Shown: positions 34,733 to 45,441 of the stretch, piece by piece
Position numbering within the stretch: the stretch's first letter is position 1
How the letters are laid out: every line of letters starts with the position of its first letter
Assembly: GCA_963931615.1 (NCBI GenBank)
Contig: OZ007032.1
Coordinates: 744,001-808,000, forward strand
Source: Coprenecus sp902388455
Lineage (GTDB): Bacteria > Bacteroidota > Bacteroidia > Bacteroidales > UBA932
Reading direction: 5' to 3'
DNA: 64,000 nt
Made by a program: the position numbers and the translations under genes
Notes under the pieces: model-generated
Told to the model about the DNA's origin: nothing
Databases searched by the model: none
What the model saw: only the letters and a program-made list of their open reading frames with translations

Positions 34733-35410
34733 ATGTCCGGAACGCAGAACAGAATAACCATTCAACTCGATTTGAGTGGTTATTCTTTTACTATATTCGA
34801 CCGGAACGGGGCAGTTGTCTCAAAAGAGAGCCACTCGTGTCCGGTCGATTTGTCTGTTGAGGAACTGACTCCGGTTCTCAAGAAGCAGTATGCGGCTGTG
34901 TCTGTGTATTATACTACATGGAAGTATACTCTTGTTCCTATTCATCTGCTTTCCAGGGATAATGTACGTCCATATCTGACTGCGGTGAGAGAAATCGCGC
35001 AGGATGATGTGACGCTGGCTCTGGATATGCCTTCCAGGAAGGCAGTAATGGTCTACGCAGTTCCCGGTTTATTGTATAAAGGAATGAATGCGCTTTGCCG
35101 TAACGTGAAGTTTTATCCGATGTCATATGTTCTCATAGACAGGATATCATCTGTTACCGGCAACAACCGCCTTCTTGTGTCTTTTACAGACGGGATGCTT
35201 CATGTGGTGGCTGCGGAGCAGGACCGTCTTCTCTTTGCCAACAGTTTTCCGGCTGCGGATCTTGCTACGGCGGAATATTTTATATTTTCTGTGACCAAGG
35301 AAGTTCTGTTTAATCCGGAGCATACTGTCCTGAATATTTACGGTAATGTTGAGGAGAATGTGAAAACTGGACTTGGAAAATATTTTGCATCAGTTAAAAT
35401 AATCTCATGA
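34733..35410 (+). CDS. DUF3822 family protein
   Basis: Predicted 225 residues. ITIQLDLSGYSFTIFDRNG at the start and LLVSFTDGMLHVVAAEQDRL in the middle match DUF3822, a Bacteroidetes family with an actin/RNase-H-like ATPase look. Role unknown. Five bases after the membrane protein and overlapping rsmD by 4 (ATGA), so an operon. Confidence 0.8.
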   Translation: MSGTQNRITIQLDLSGYSFTIFDRNGAVVSKESHSCPVDLSVEELTPVLKKQYAAVSVYYTTWKYTLVPIHLLSRDNVRPYLTAVREIAQDDVTLALDMPSRKAVMVYAVPGLLYKGMNALCRNVKFYPMSYVLIDRISSVTGNNRLLVSFTDGMLHVVAAEQDRLLFANSFPAADLATAEYFIFSVTKEVLFNPEHTVLNIYGNVEENVKTGLGKYFASVKIIS

Positions 35411-35952
35411 GAATTATCGGAGGATCGCTTAAGGGCAGAACTGTAATCCCTCCGTCAGGATTCCGTGCCCGTCCAACAACCGATTTTGCGAAGGAGGGGC
35501 TCTTCAATACTCTCGACAACATGTTCGATCTCTCGTCTGTACGTGTCCTTGACTTGTTTTCCGGTACAGGCAGTATTTCGTATGAGTTTGCCTCACGTGG
35601 TGCAGAAGAGATCTATTCGGTGGAGATGAATCCCATGCATGCATCTTTCATTAAGCGTAGTGCAGCCTCTTTCGGAATCGGCTGTATACATGTTGTCAGG
35701 CACAATGTGTTTGATTTCCTGAATATCTGCAGGCTGAATTTTGATATTGTATTTGCAGATCCGCCCTATGAACTGGATGGATTGGATACTATTCCTGACC
35801 GGGTGCTGGGTGCTCCTGCGGTGCAGGGTGGTTTGTTGAAAGATGGTGGTGTGTTTGTTCTGGAGCACCCAGGGACTTATTCGTTTGAAAATCATCGACA
35901 TTTCGAGAAAGAAAAAAAATATGGCAATGTCCACTTCTCATTTTTTCGATAA
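35407..35952 (+). CDS. rsmD: 16S rRNA (guanine-966-N2)-methyltransferase
   Basis: Predicted 181 residues. Start MRIIGGSLKGRTV is typical, followed by RPTTDFAKEGLFNTLDN, the SAM-binding LDLFSGTGSISYEFASRGA and catalytic DPPY (FADPPYEL). It methylates G966 of 16S rRNA in the assembling 30S subunit. Last gene of its run, just upstream of the tRNA-Asp promoter. Confidence 0.93.
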   Translation: MRIIGGSLKGRTVIPPSGFRARPTTDFAKEGLFNTLDNMFDLSSVRVLDLFSGTGSISYEFASRGAEEIYSVEMNPMHASFIKRSAASFGIGCIHVVRHNVFDFLNICRLNFDIVFADPPYELDGLDTIPDRVLGAPAVQGGLLKDGGVFVLEHPGTYSFENHRHFEKEKKYGNVHFSFFR

Positions 35953-35969
35953 AAAAAGTTGATAAAAAG

Positions 35970-36000
35970 TTTGCAAATAACCAAAAAACCTTTATCTTTG
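35970..36000 (+). promoter_or_regulatory. tRNA-Asp promoter
   Basis: TTTG (35970-35973) and TATCTTTG (35993-36000) with 19 bp between, a close match to the Bacteroidetes consensus, 37 nt before tRNA-Asp. Confidence 0.75.
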
Positions 36001-36037
36001 CAATCCCTTTCGGAAATGAGAGGTAAAAAATAAAAAC

Positions 36038-36112
36038 GGTGCGGTAGTTCAGCCTGGTTAGAATGCCGGCCTGTCACGCCGGAGGTCGCGGGTTCGAGCC
36101 CCGTCCGCACCG
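36038..36112 (+). tRNA. tRNA-Asp (GTC)
   Basis: Acceptor GGTGCGG/CCGCACC, anticodon loop CTGTCAC (GTC), T-loop TTCGAGC, discriminator G. Confidence 0.95.
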
Positions 36113-36116
36113 CAGA

Positions 36117-36145
36117 AAAGCCCCGATAACTTCGGAGCTTTTTTC
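36117..36145 (+). terminator. Terminator of tRNA-Asp
   Basis: Stem AAAGC-CCGA / TCGG-GCTTT with one internal mismatch, then TTTTTTC. Confidence 0.75.
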
Positions 36146-36191
36146 GTATATCTGCCCTTCATTTTCTGCATTGCGGGAATCAGAATAGTTG

Positions 36192-36199
36192 TATATTTG
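36192..36199 (+). promoter_or_regulatory. Promoter -7 element of TPR gene
   Basis: TATATTTG, 5 nt before the ATG at 36205. Confidence 0.55.
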
Positions 36200-36204
36200 C
36201 ATGC

Positions 36205-38217
36205 ATGAAAAGAGTAATGTCTGTGCTGCTTAGACCGATTCTGGTCCTTTCCGTGCTGCTGGCAGCATGGAATGCTGAGGCACAGTATGATATCAATCAG
36301 TTTTTCAGCCGCGGACAGATGGCTCTGATGGATGGAAAATATTCGCAGGCGATCAATAACTTCAATATTCTGATCAGGCTGGATTCGAAGCTTTATGAGG
36401 CGTATTTTTTCAGGGGGATAGCCAAGTATAATTTGGGGGATTTCGGTGGGGCAGAGTCTGATTTTGACCGGGCATTGGAACTTAATCCGGTTTATACCCT
36501 TGCTTATCATTACCGGGCTATAACGCGCAGCCGTCTTGGGCATTATGATGAGGCGATACAGGATCTGCAGCATGCAGTGGACCTAAGACCGAATTATTAC
36601 GGCTTGTATTTCAGCCGCGGGGTGACATATTTCCTGTCACAGCAGTTTGAAAAGGCTGTGGAGGACTTTGACCGCTTTATCAGCAAGGAACCAAAGGAGC
36701 CGGATGCATATCTCAACAGGGGGGCATCATATCTTTTCCTTGGAGATACAACGAGGGCTCTGCAGGATTACAACCGTGCTATAACCCTCCGCAGTCTGGA
36801 TCCGGAGGGATACATCCGCCGTTCCAGGATATATTATGCCCAGCACCGCCTGGAGGATGCACTGGGAGATTTGAACAGGGCTATAGAGATTGATACAGCC
36901 AATACTTTTGCTTATTTCAACCGCGCCCTTATCCGTTATGAACTGGAGGATATCCAAGGAACATTGAACGATTTTGACAAAGTGCTCACAAGGGAACCGG
37001 ATAACTCTCTCACACTATACAACAGAGCCCTTATCCGTTCTCAGATAGGAGATTATAGTAATGCTTTGGAGGATTATGACCGTGTGCTCAATATTAATCC
37101 GGAGAATGTGCTGGTTTATTACAACCGTTCAATACTTTTCATGGAAATGGGACGCTGGCAGGACGCAATGGAAGATCTTACGCAGGCGATAGAACTGTAT
37201 CCGGATTTCGCCAATGCGTATATGAACCGCTCCTACGTCAAGAACCAATTGGGTCTTCAAGCCTCGGCCCAGGAAGATTATAGGACAGCCCAAGCCAAGA
37301 TATCACGTTATCGTTCAATGACATCTGATAGCTCTGGCAGAGCTGCTTTTGCGGATACTTCCAGAAAATACGACCGTCTGCTGGCTCTGGACTCAGATTT
37401 TGCCCGCAGGGATTTCAATGATGAGCTGCTTCAGAACAGAAATATAAGCATCAATATCAAACCTCTTTACCGTTTCGTCATCAAACATGAGGAGACTCAG
37501 GATGGAATGCCTATTCTGCTAAGCGGTGCTTATGATGACAGAAGAATGAGCGAATTTGAGGCAGGTATACCGGTGGAGGTGGAGATATCATGCAGGCCTT
37601 CGGAGACGGCGGTAGTGGACAACAGCCGGCTGCGTGAAGCTGTGGAGGAAGAGGCCGGCAGGACGGGTGATGACCGTGTGCTTTTTGCCAAAGCTTTGAT
37701 GGAAAGTGAGAATAAGCAGTTCAATGCAGCGCTGCAATCCTATTCGGACGCTATAGGCAGGAATCCAGGGGAAGTGTTTTATTATATCAACCGTGGTGCA
37801 CTTCAATCGGAGATGATAGATTTTATATCATCCATTGAGAGCAATGTCCAGGTTCTGACTATGGATAATGAAGGAACGGCGAAAGCCCGTCTCAGGGACG
37901 GTTCTTCGCGCAGTTACGATTATTCGGCTGCTATCAGTGATATGAATCATGCGGCTGCTCTTTATCCCGCTTTCCCCTATACATATTATAATTTGGGCAA
38001 CCTGTACTGCCTTTCAGGGGATATGCCGGAGGCAATTATGCAATATACCAAGGCCATAGACCTCTATCCCCGTCTTGGTGAAGCCTATTATAACAGAGGT
38101 CTTGTGCTGATATATCTTAAGGACAAGGAAAAAGGCTGTCTGGACTTGAGTAAGGCCGGAGAACTTGGTCTTGATGAGGCGTATAGCGTGATAGGTAAGT
38201 ATTGTGATTCAGAGTAA
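36205..38217 (+). CDS. Large secreted TPR-repeat protein
   Basis: Predicted 670 residues, signal peptide LVLSVLLAAWNAEA. At least ten TPR units run from about residue 35 to 380 (for example YFFRGIAKYNLGDFGGAES, YNRALIRSQIGDYSNALED), then a less regular middle (about 390-480) and two or more TPRs near the C-terminus (YYNLGNLYCLSGDMPEAIM). A periplasmic scaffold or assembly factor; partners unknown. The promoter TATATTTG (36192-36199) ends 5 nt before the ATG. Confidence 0.85.
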   Translation: MKRVMSVLLRPILVLSVLLAAWNAEAQYDINQFFSRGQMALMDGKYSQAINNFNILIRLDSKLYEAYFFRGIAKYNLGDFGGAESDFDRALELNPVYTLAYHYRAITRSRLGHYDEAIQDLQHAVDLRPNYYGLYFSRGVTYFLSQQFEKAVEDFDRFISKEPKEPDAYLNRGASYLFLGDTTRALQDYNRAITLRSLDPEGYIRRSRIYYAQHRLEDALGDLNRAIEIDTANTFAYFNRALIRYELEDIQGTLNDFDKVLTREPDNSLTLYNRALIRSQIGDYSNALEDYDRVLNINPENVLVYYNRSILFMEMGRWQDAMEDLTQAIELYPDFANAYMNRSYVKNQLGLQASAQEDYRTAQAKISRYRSMTSDSSGRAAFADTSRKYDRLLALDSDFARRDFNDELLQNRNISINIKPLYRFVIKHEETQDGMPILLSGAYDDRRMSEFEAGIPVEVEISCRPSETAVVDNSRLREAVEEEAGRTGDDRVLFAKALMESENKQFNAALQSYSDAIGRNPGEVFYYINRGALQSEMIDFISSIESNVQVLTMDNEGTAKARLRDGSSRSYDYSAAISDMNHAAALYPAFPYTYYNLGNLYCLSGDMPEAIMQYTKAIDLYPRLGEAYYNRGLVLIYLKDKEKGCLDLSKAGELGLDEAYSVIGKYCDSE

Positions 38218-38238
38218 GGAAAGTATGGTGACAGCCGG

Positions 38239-38733
38239 TTATTTACCTGAGCGGTGGCCGCGTCGGCTGGAGCGAAGACGGGTGGAAGCAATGACCATAG
38301 CCTCATCGCGGGCGATATAGCGCATGGCGATGAAAGTGAGGATTGCTGCGCAGATGGGGAATAGGCTGGGAATGGTAAATATAGGACTCTCTCCAGAACT
38401 GCTCAGGAGCATACCGAGAGGTTTGTCAGGGTTGTTGCGCTGGAAGAAATATACAGCTATGATGATTTGGTAGCCGATGAGAATGAGTGTGTTGAGATTA
38501 CACAAGCGGATCTGGCGGACACGGTTTTTGAAAGAGAATAGGGTAACGACGCTCAGGACGGCGCATACGATTTCAAAAATAGTTGTTAGTGTGAAACCTT
38601 TGAATGTGGCTACTGCCACAAATGGAATGGTAGTGGCGCTGTCTCCTACAAATCGTACCATAGGAGCAAAAAACATGGATATAAGCAGTCCGGCAGCAAT
38701 GGTCAGGAAGAGGCTCTGTATTCTGAAAAACAT
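38239..38733 (-). CDS. DUF4293 membrane protein
   Basis: Predicted 164 residues with four membrane helices: SLFLTIAAGLLISMFFA, LTTIFEIVCAVLSVVTLF, NTLILIGYQIIIAVYF and LFPICAAILTFIAM. A basic C-terminal tail follows. The layout and the MFFRIQSLFL start fit DUF4293, unknown function. The start at 38733 is chosen by homology; upstream codons lie in the promoter region. Promoter element TATTTTTG at 38764-38771 (minus). Confidence 0.75.
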   Translation of the reverse strand: MFFRIQSLFLTIAAGLLISMFFAPMVRFVGDSATTIPFVAVATFKGFTLTTIFEIVCAVLSVVTLFSFKNRVRQIRLCNLNTLILIGYQIIIAVYFFQRNNPDKPLGMLLSSSGESPIFTIPSLFPICAAILTFIAMRYIARDEAMVIASTRLRSSRRGHRSGK

Positions 38734-38763
38734 CTTTAAGTCAATTTTATGGGTTTGCAGGCG

Positions 38764-38801
38764 CAAAAATAGGGAAAAATCGGAAATCTTCTCTATCTTT
38801 G
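38764..38801. promoter_or_regulatory. Divergent promoters: DUF4293 and nucleoside phosphorylase
   Basis: TATTTTTG on the minus strand (38764-38771) and TATCTTTG on the plus strand (38794-38801). Confidence 0.6.
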
Positions 38802-38833
38802 ATACCACATTGAAAGCTTTAAAATAGAAAATT

Positions 38834-39706
38834 ATGGGAAAGATAGGTGATTCTGAACTGATTATTAACAGTGATGGCTCGGTATTCCATCTGCATATCC
38901 GTCCTGAAGCGCTGGCGGACAAAGTTATCCTGGTCGGGGATCCTGGCAGGGTGGATTTGGTGAGCTCGTTTTTCTCAGATGTGGAGAACTCGGTATCCTC
39001 CAGAGAGTTCCACAGTGTGACCGGTGTTTACAGAGGCACCAGAATTACGGTTCTCTCCACTGGTATAGGCTGTGACAACATAGATATCGTCATGAATGAG
39101 TTGGATGCTCTGGCCAATATTGATTTCCAGACCAGGGAGGTGCTTCCGGAGCATCGCTGCCTGACGATATTGCGTATAGGTACCTGCGGGGTTATTCAGC
39201 CGGATATTCCACTTGGATCGTATATTTTCTCCAGGGTGTCAGCCGGTTTTGACGGCCTGCTCAACTGGTACGGCGGCCGCGACGAGGTGGTGCTGAAGGA
39301 TGTGGAGGAGGCTTTCCTTTCTCATGTAAATTGGTGCAGTTATCTTCCGACTCCTTATTTTGTAAAGGCAGGAGATGCTCTTACAGAAATGTTCAAGGAC
39401 TGTACAGTACCCGGTATGACGATTTCCGCTTCGGGATTCTACGGTCCTCAGTGCCGGGTAGTGCGGCTGCCTCTTGCAATGCCTGACCTTATGGAAAAGC
39501 TGGAGTCGTTCCGGTTCAAAGACCTGCGTTTTACTAATTTCGAGATGGAAGGTTCGGCAATAGCGTCTTTGGCTCGTAAGCTGGGACATGAAGGGGCTAC
39601 AGTTTGTCTGGCTATTGCTCACCGCTATGCCAGGAAGGCCAATGCAGACTATAAGTCCCTTATGGGAGACTTGGTGAAAATGTGTCTGGACAGGCTTTCG
39701 CTATGA
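38834..39706 (+). CDS. Nucleoside phosphorylase (uridine-phosphorylase family)
   Basis: Predicted 290 residues. VILVGDPGRVDLVSSFF, STGIGCDNIDIVMNEL, LRIGTCGVIQPDIPLGS and FEMEGSAIASLARKLGH are the phosphate-, ribose- and base-site motifs of PNP_UDP_1 enzymes. It cleaves a nucleoside with phosphate to ribose-1-phosphate and a free base. Uridine is likely but the base specificity is not settled by sequence. The next gene overlaps by 4 bases. Confidence 0.88.
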   Translation: MGKIGDSELIINSDGSVFHLHIRPEALADKVILVGDPGRVDLVSSFFSDVENSVSSREFHSVTGVYRGTRITVLSTGIGCDNIDIVMNELDALANIDFQTREVLPEHRCLTILRIGTCGVIQPDIPLGSYIFSRVSAGFDGLLNWYGGRDEVVLKDVEEAFLSHVNWCSYLPTPYFVKAGDALTEMFKDCTVPGMTISASGFYGPQCRVVRLPLAMPDLMEKLESFRFKDLRFTNFEMEGSAIASLARKLGHEGATVCLAIAHRYARKANADYKSLMGDLVKMCLDRLSL

Positions 39707-40554
39707 GCAGAGCTTTCAGCAAAATGGAATGGAAATTGCAGAGTCCCGAGGCAGAGAGTCTGCTGACTTTGTTGCAGGACCGGGATGAGGTGGCACTCGC
39801 ATTAGTCCGGGACAGAATTATGTTTTTAGGTTGGCCTGCAGTCAGTTACTGCTTTGAAAATCTGACAAGGGTGGTCCCTTCTGACCGCAGGGCTGCGGTC
39901 AGGCGTTTTTTACACAGCATATCATCATCATGCAGTGTGGATGAACTTGAGAGACTGCTTGAGGAAGGGAATTTCTTTTTTGTGCCGGACGGTTTGTATT
40001 ATCTGAGCAGAATACTGATGCCGAAATTGACTCCAGGTGATTTCCATGAGAGCTATTTGGAACTGGCAGGGGACTTGATGGGTGAACTCCGGGATAATAT
40101 GACGGCTGTGGAAAAAGTGGAAATGCTCAATTACATAGTCTTCGAACGTTATGGATTTCAACTCTCGCGGGGAGGTATGGACGGATACGAAGACAGGATT
40201 CTGCTTCCAGAGATAATGGAGAGGCGCATGGCAGGGGTGGTGGGACTGTCTGCGGTATATTTTCTGCTGGCCAGTTATGCCGGACTTCCTGTATATCCGG
40301 TGTTCCCTAGAGAGCCGGGATATTATGTGGCTTATTTCGAAGATGGAAGGACTCTTTTCTCCATGGATATGGGGAATCGTGGTCATATAACCGATCCCGT
40401 CCCCAGAAGATCGTGGCTGGATACAGACTTCATGGGGACGGACCGTACAATATTGTATCTTTATGCGACAGCTCTCAGGCGTTTCGGACGTCAGCCTTTG
40501 GCAGAACCTCAGGTGTCGTTGCTGGAGAGGGCAATAGATGATCTGAGACTGTAG
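39703..40554 (+). CDS. SirB1/transglutaminase-like protein
   Basis: Predicted 283 residues. The stretch AVYFLLASYAGLPVYPVFPREPGYYVAYF follows the SirB1-like pattern (LSILYLLLAxRLGLPxY...HFLL) and YIVFERYGFQ matches the preceding helix. The usual Cys/His pair of active transglutaminases is not evident, so a non-catalytic role is likely. The ATG at 39703 overlaps the phosphorylase stop (ATGA); an in-frame ATG 7 codons earlier is less likely. Confidence 0.6.
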   Translation: MSRAFSKMEWKLQSPEAESLLTLLQDRDEVALALVRDRIMFLGWPAVSYCFENLTRVVPSDRRAAVRRFLHSISSSCSVDELERLLEEGNFFFVPDGLYYLSRILMPKLTPGDFHESYLELAGDLMGELRDNMTAVEKVEMLNYIVFERYGFQLSRGGMDGYEDRILLPEIMERRMAGVVGLSAVYFLLASYAGLPVYPVFPREPGYYVAYFEDGRTLFSMDMGNRGHITDPVPRRSWLDTDFMGTDRTILYLYATALRRFGRQPLAEPQVSLLERAIDDLRL

Positions 40555-40567
40555 AAAGACTGCAAAT

Positions 40568-42244
<1,677 letters not shown>

Positions 42245-42369
42245 ATTTCTGTCGCTTTGTTTCTTGATTTGAAAAGTGCGGCAAGATAGGACTTTTTTCT
42301 CAAATAACATCATTCCCTTTGCGTGCCTTGCTCCGTTATTCGAGATATAGGTGCTGAGTGTTAGGGTTT

Positions 42370-42418
42370 TAGAAAATAAAACGCGCATTTGGCTATTTTT
42401 AAAACCATTCAAATGCGC
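42370..42418 (-). terminator. Terminator of the A+T-rich island
   Basis: On the minus strand, GCGCATTTG (42410-42418) and CAAATGCGC (42383-42391) form a perfect 9-bp stem with an 18-nt loop, followed by GTTTTATTTTC. It lies 59 bp past the deiminase stop. Confidence 0.65.
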
Positions 42419-42476
42419 AGTGTGGTTTGTAACTTGCTGATAGTCTGGAATATGTCGGTGCTTTAATTGCTTTATA

Positions 42477-43340
42477 TCAATGTTGTTTGGTGAATGTCCA
42501 CGAAAGGCAATTCAAAGCACCTCCTCTTTTAACTATAGATGGCATTTGAACTTGATGGATCCGATTTTGATACTCGGGGAACAGTTTTCTTACATGTTCC
42601 AGAGCCTCCATATCTGTAGACAGTCCTAAACCGGGAACAATTATCACATCTTGAGTATGAATCATGTTTATATAGGCCCAGCTTAGTTCATGATAATCGC
42701 TTAGTTCCAAATCAATCACCTTGAAACAAGATTCCAGGATGTGTCTCATTTTTGCAGCAATATTGTCGGGATAAACTTTAAGGTTTACCAGAACTTTATT
42801 GTTTCTGACTGCGTGTAAAATGCCGTCAGTATGTCCGCAGGTATCGCTTCTGTCCCAAGGCAAGAATAAAAGCCTATGACTGGGAAATAGTTTTTCCAGT
42901 TGGGAAATAATACATTCTCTTTCTATATTGGGATTTTCAAAGAAAATTTTTTCTGTCATTACGGCAACAGGAGTATATCCCCTGCCTCTTTTTATGCTGG
43001 CAAAGGTGAAATTGCCTCCGTCAGCCACTATTGCTGAGACAGACATTGTGGAGTTCGGAGTCAATGTCTTTGCCAATTTTATTGAAACTTCAGTTGGCGT
43101 CTCATAATTCCGAAGTCCTTCCAGATAGTCTGGATGATATTTAAACTGAACAAAATGATTGTTGTCAATCTGCACAGGCATATAATCCCGACACCAATAA
43201 TCAGCGGTTCCTTTCAGTACACCATGACAAGCATTGTGATTTGATAGGATGTCCGCTAATTCATTGTATATCTTTGGATAGTACCTTCTCAAATTCTCCG
43301 AGAAATATACGCAGTCTACATATGGTTTTATAAATTTCAT
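42477..43340 (-). CDS. Peptidylarginine/agmatine-deiminase-like protein
   Basis: Predicted 287 residues, shorter than AguA. Guanidino-modifying-enzyme motifs are in order: DYWCRDYMPVQ, ADGGNFTF, the His-x-Asp pair in TCGHTDGIL, and a C-terminal nucleophile context GGALNCLSW (Cys about 279). This fits hydrolysis of a guanidine group (agmatine or peptidyl-arginine); there is no signal peptide, so it is cytosolic. Third gene of an A+T-rich run; its start shares a base with the upstream stop (TAATG). Codon use and base composition differ sharply from ettA next door, a sign of transfer. Confidence 0.8.
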   Translation of the reverse strand: MKFIKPYVDCVYFSENLRRYYPKIYNELADILSNHNACHGVLKGTADYWCRDYMPVQIDNNHFVQFKYHPDYLEGLRNYETPTEVSIKLAKTLTPNSTMSVSAIVADGGNFTFASIKRGRGYTPVAVMTEKIFFENPNIERECIISQLEKLFPSHRLLFLPWDRSDTCGHTDGILHAVRNNKVLVNLKVYPDNIAAKMRHILESCFKVIDLELSDYHELSWAYINMIHTQDVIIVPGLGLSTDMEALEHVRKLFPEYQNRIHQVQMPSIVKRGGALNCLSWTFTKQH

Positions 43341-43927
43341 TATAACGCATTAAGACTTGTAAAGCGCCACATGCGGTCAGTCGGCTCGTTTTCTCTCTTA
43401 TGAACATTTATTCTCGTGGAAGACAATATACGTACTTTTTTATACTCTTCATTATCAACCCAAATGATAGACAATCCTTGTCCAAAGACAGAGGCATTGC
43501 CGAACAGGTCCTCCCATAAGTACTGGGGCTTAAATTTGGGCATATTCTTCGAGTTAACTTTGTTTGTATATATTTCTTCATCTATCAAAGATTTGTATGT
43601 GTATCCCCTTATAAGAAATGAAGCCCGGTATTTTCCCTCACGCTCAAAAGTCATATCTACACCGGACCTGTTCGGGCAAAGACTTCCTATAGGGAAATAT
43701 GGGACATCTCCGACATGGTACATCTGGGGCTCAATGATTGTGCCGTTCTCCTCATCTTGGAAATAGAATTCAATCTCTATCGGGTATATTTCATACTCTT
43801 TATTTACTACAAAGCGTCCGTTAAAAACGATTTGGGCGATGTTTTCAAATTGCTGTGTAAGTTCATTTACAGAATTGGCAGGAGTAAACTGCTCAAGGGC
43901 TTCTTGTAATCGTTGTACAGTTCTCAT
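43340..43927 (-). CDS. Conserved hypothetical protein of the A+T-rich island
   Basis: Predicted 195 residues, no signal or membrane helix. Recognisable stretches are NKEYEIYPIEIEFYFQDEE, NRSGVDMTFEREGKYRASF and LIRGYTYK, which recall a widespread small family in Bacteroidetes and other bacteria with the same SGVDxTF and LIRG signatures; I know no function for it. Probably alpha/beta. It is 13 nt after the uracil-glycosylase-like gene and translationally coupled to the deiminase-like gene. Confidence 0.6.
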   Translation of the reverse strand: MRTVQRLQEALEQFTPANSVNELTQQFENIAQIVFNGRFVVNKEYEIYPIEIEFYFQDEENGTIIEPQMYHVGDVPYFPIGSLCPNRSGVDMTFEREGKYRASFLIRGYTYKSLIDEEIYTNKVNSKNMPKFKPQYLWEDLFGNASVFGQGLSIIWVDNEEYKKVRILSSTRINVHKRENEPTDRMWRFTSLNAL

Positions 43928-43940
43928 ATGGATTATCGTG

Positions 43941-45251
43941 TCAGTTATTCTTTAGATGCTCAATGATGATTCTGTAATTCTTACTTCCAATATTTTTTTC
44001 TGAAAGACATTGACTGCGGTAATGTTCACTAATCAGTAGTCTGTTGTTGTCTCTCAGATAATTCCACAGGCCTTCACCCATTAAAGTTTTCCATTGTAAG
44101 GAAGCACGAAGTACAAGGAACTTGACATTTTTAACGAAAGTGGCCAAATGCAGCAATACCATTTTTGTAAATCTTTGCGATGGCAGCAATTCCTTAATGG
44201 CCGGAGATTCGAGGGACGTATATGCAAGATACTGGCATAGGGAAACTTGGTTGAAAATATTTTCTTTGTTTTGCTCTCCATGGACAGCAACGCCTAAAGG
44301 AATGATATTCTTACGCCAATAATATTCCCCCAGTATTCGTGTCGGTTCATAGTAGTCAAACTTGCATCCATTCATTAGCAGCACCTTCCTTTTATCTTCC
44401 ATGATTTCCTCTGCCATCTGCGGCTTGAACATATTCGCGAGATTCTTGTTCAGATGCTCTACATATCCAGGATTCATAGAAAGTATTACGAGCTTGGAGT
44501 TGAGTATATTTCCGCTCCACGGCTCAGGAGGAATATTCAGCACAAGCTGTTTTTCAGGTTTTTCCTTTCTGATATCGTTATATGCGTAAACGTATTTTTC
44601 ATCACCGGGGAACACCATATCGTATCCAAAATAAAGGTCATAACCTGAGAGTAAAGGCAGCAATTTTTTCCAACGGTTCAGATACAGGATGTAGTCTCTG
44701 CTGATAGTGGCCTTGCGTAGTGACTCTTGTGATGTCAGCAGGTAATTAAGGCATGATTGTTTGTCCTCTTTAAAACGATTTATTATGGAGGTATAATCTA
44801 TGGGAATACTTGCAAAGTGCACAATGTATTCCTCGCATTTTGCATCCGTGTGTTCTTGATAGCGGAGTAAGATTTCTTCAACCAATAGGTTGACAAGTTG
44901 CATCAAGTCTGTGCTGTATTGCTCTAACAGAGTTTCGGTAAAGAAAGTCTCTGTTTCTCTCAGATAGTCTATGTAAGAAAACAGAGAATGTTTTGCAACC
45001 GTCTCATAATCTCTATATTGGGTATCTTTTAAGTGTTCAGTTATATTTTTCTTGATTTCAGCATACAGATTCATGCCTCTTGTCACGGCAAATCCCAGAT
45101 TGCAAAGTTTCTCTTCTATAGTCAAGCGGTTGAACTCATGGGAACCATAATCTATATAAGCTCTTGTTCTGTGAGGAAGCGCTATCGTATCATCTTCGAA
45201 AGGGTAAAAGTCCCTTTCAAATATTTTCCTATCATTAATAAGGTTGCTCAT
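43941..45251 (-). CDS. Protein with uracil-DNA-glycosylase-like C-terminal domain
   Basis: Predicted 436 residues, cytosolic. The N-terminal 235 residues are helical and unrecognised. The C-terminal 200 begin PEPWSGNILNSKLVILSMNPGY, the first motif of an uncharacterised uracil-glycosylase-like family (where a small GNPG-type loop replaces the classic GxDPG), and continue with LLPSQRFTKMVL and VLRASLQWKTLMG, two more family signatures. Catalytic competence cannot be judged. First gene of the island; a weak TATCTTTA element lies at 45280-45287 on the minus strand. It starts the three-gene run that ends in the deiminase-like protein. Confidence 0.6.
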   Translation of the reverse strand: MSNLINDRKIFERDFYPFEDDTIALPHRTRAYIDYGSHEFNRLTIEEKLCNLGFAVTRGMNLYAEIKKNITEHLKDTQYRDYETVAKHSLFSYIDYLRETETFFTETLLEQYSTDLMQLVNLLVEEILLRYQEHTDAKCEEYIVHFASIPIDYTSIINRFKEDKQSCLNYLLTSQESLRKATISRDYILYLNRWKKLLPLLSGYDLYFGYDMVFPGDEKYVYAYNDIRKEKPEKQLVLNIPPEPWSGNILNSKLVILSMNPGYVEHLNKNLANMFKPQMAEEIMEDKRKVLLMNGCKFDYYEPTRILGEYYWRKNIIPLGVAVHGEQNKENIFNQVSLCQYLAYTSLESPAIKELLPSQRFTKMVLLHLATFVKNVKFLVLRASLQWKTLMGEGLWNYLRDNNRLLISEHYRSQCLSEKNIGSKNYRIIIEHLKNN

Positions 45252-45423
45252 GTTCTAAAGTTATTGGGAGTTTGAACTGTAAAGATACAAAAAATTGGAA
45301 TGAGCATAAAATCTTAGAGAATTTAATTTTGCCAGCGCAAAGGAGAGAGGTGGTTGTTGGGAGGGACGGTAAAATTGGTAAGAATATCTGTGTTTTCTGT
45401 ATGTCGGAAAGCTGGATTTTGTA

Positions 45424-45431
45424 TATTTTTG
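45424..45431 (+). promoter_or_regulatory. Promoter -7 element of polyferredoxin gene
   Basis: TATTTTTG, 10 nt before the ATG at 45442. Confidence 0.5.
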
Positions 45432-45441
45432 CAGCAAATTT

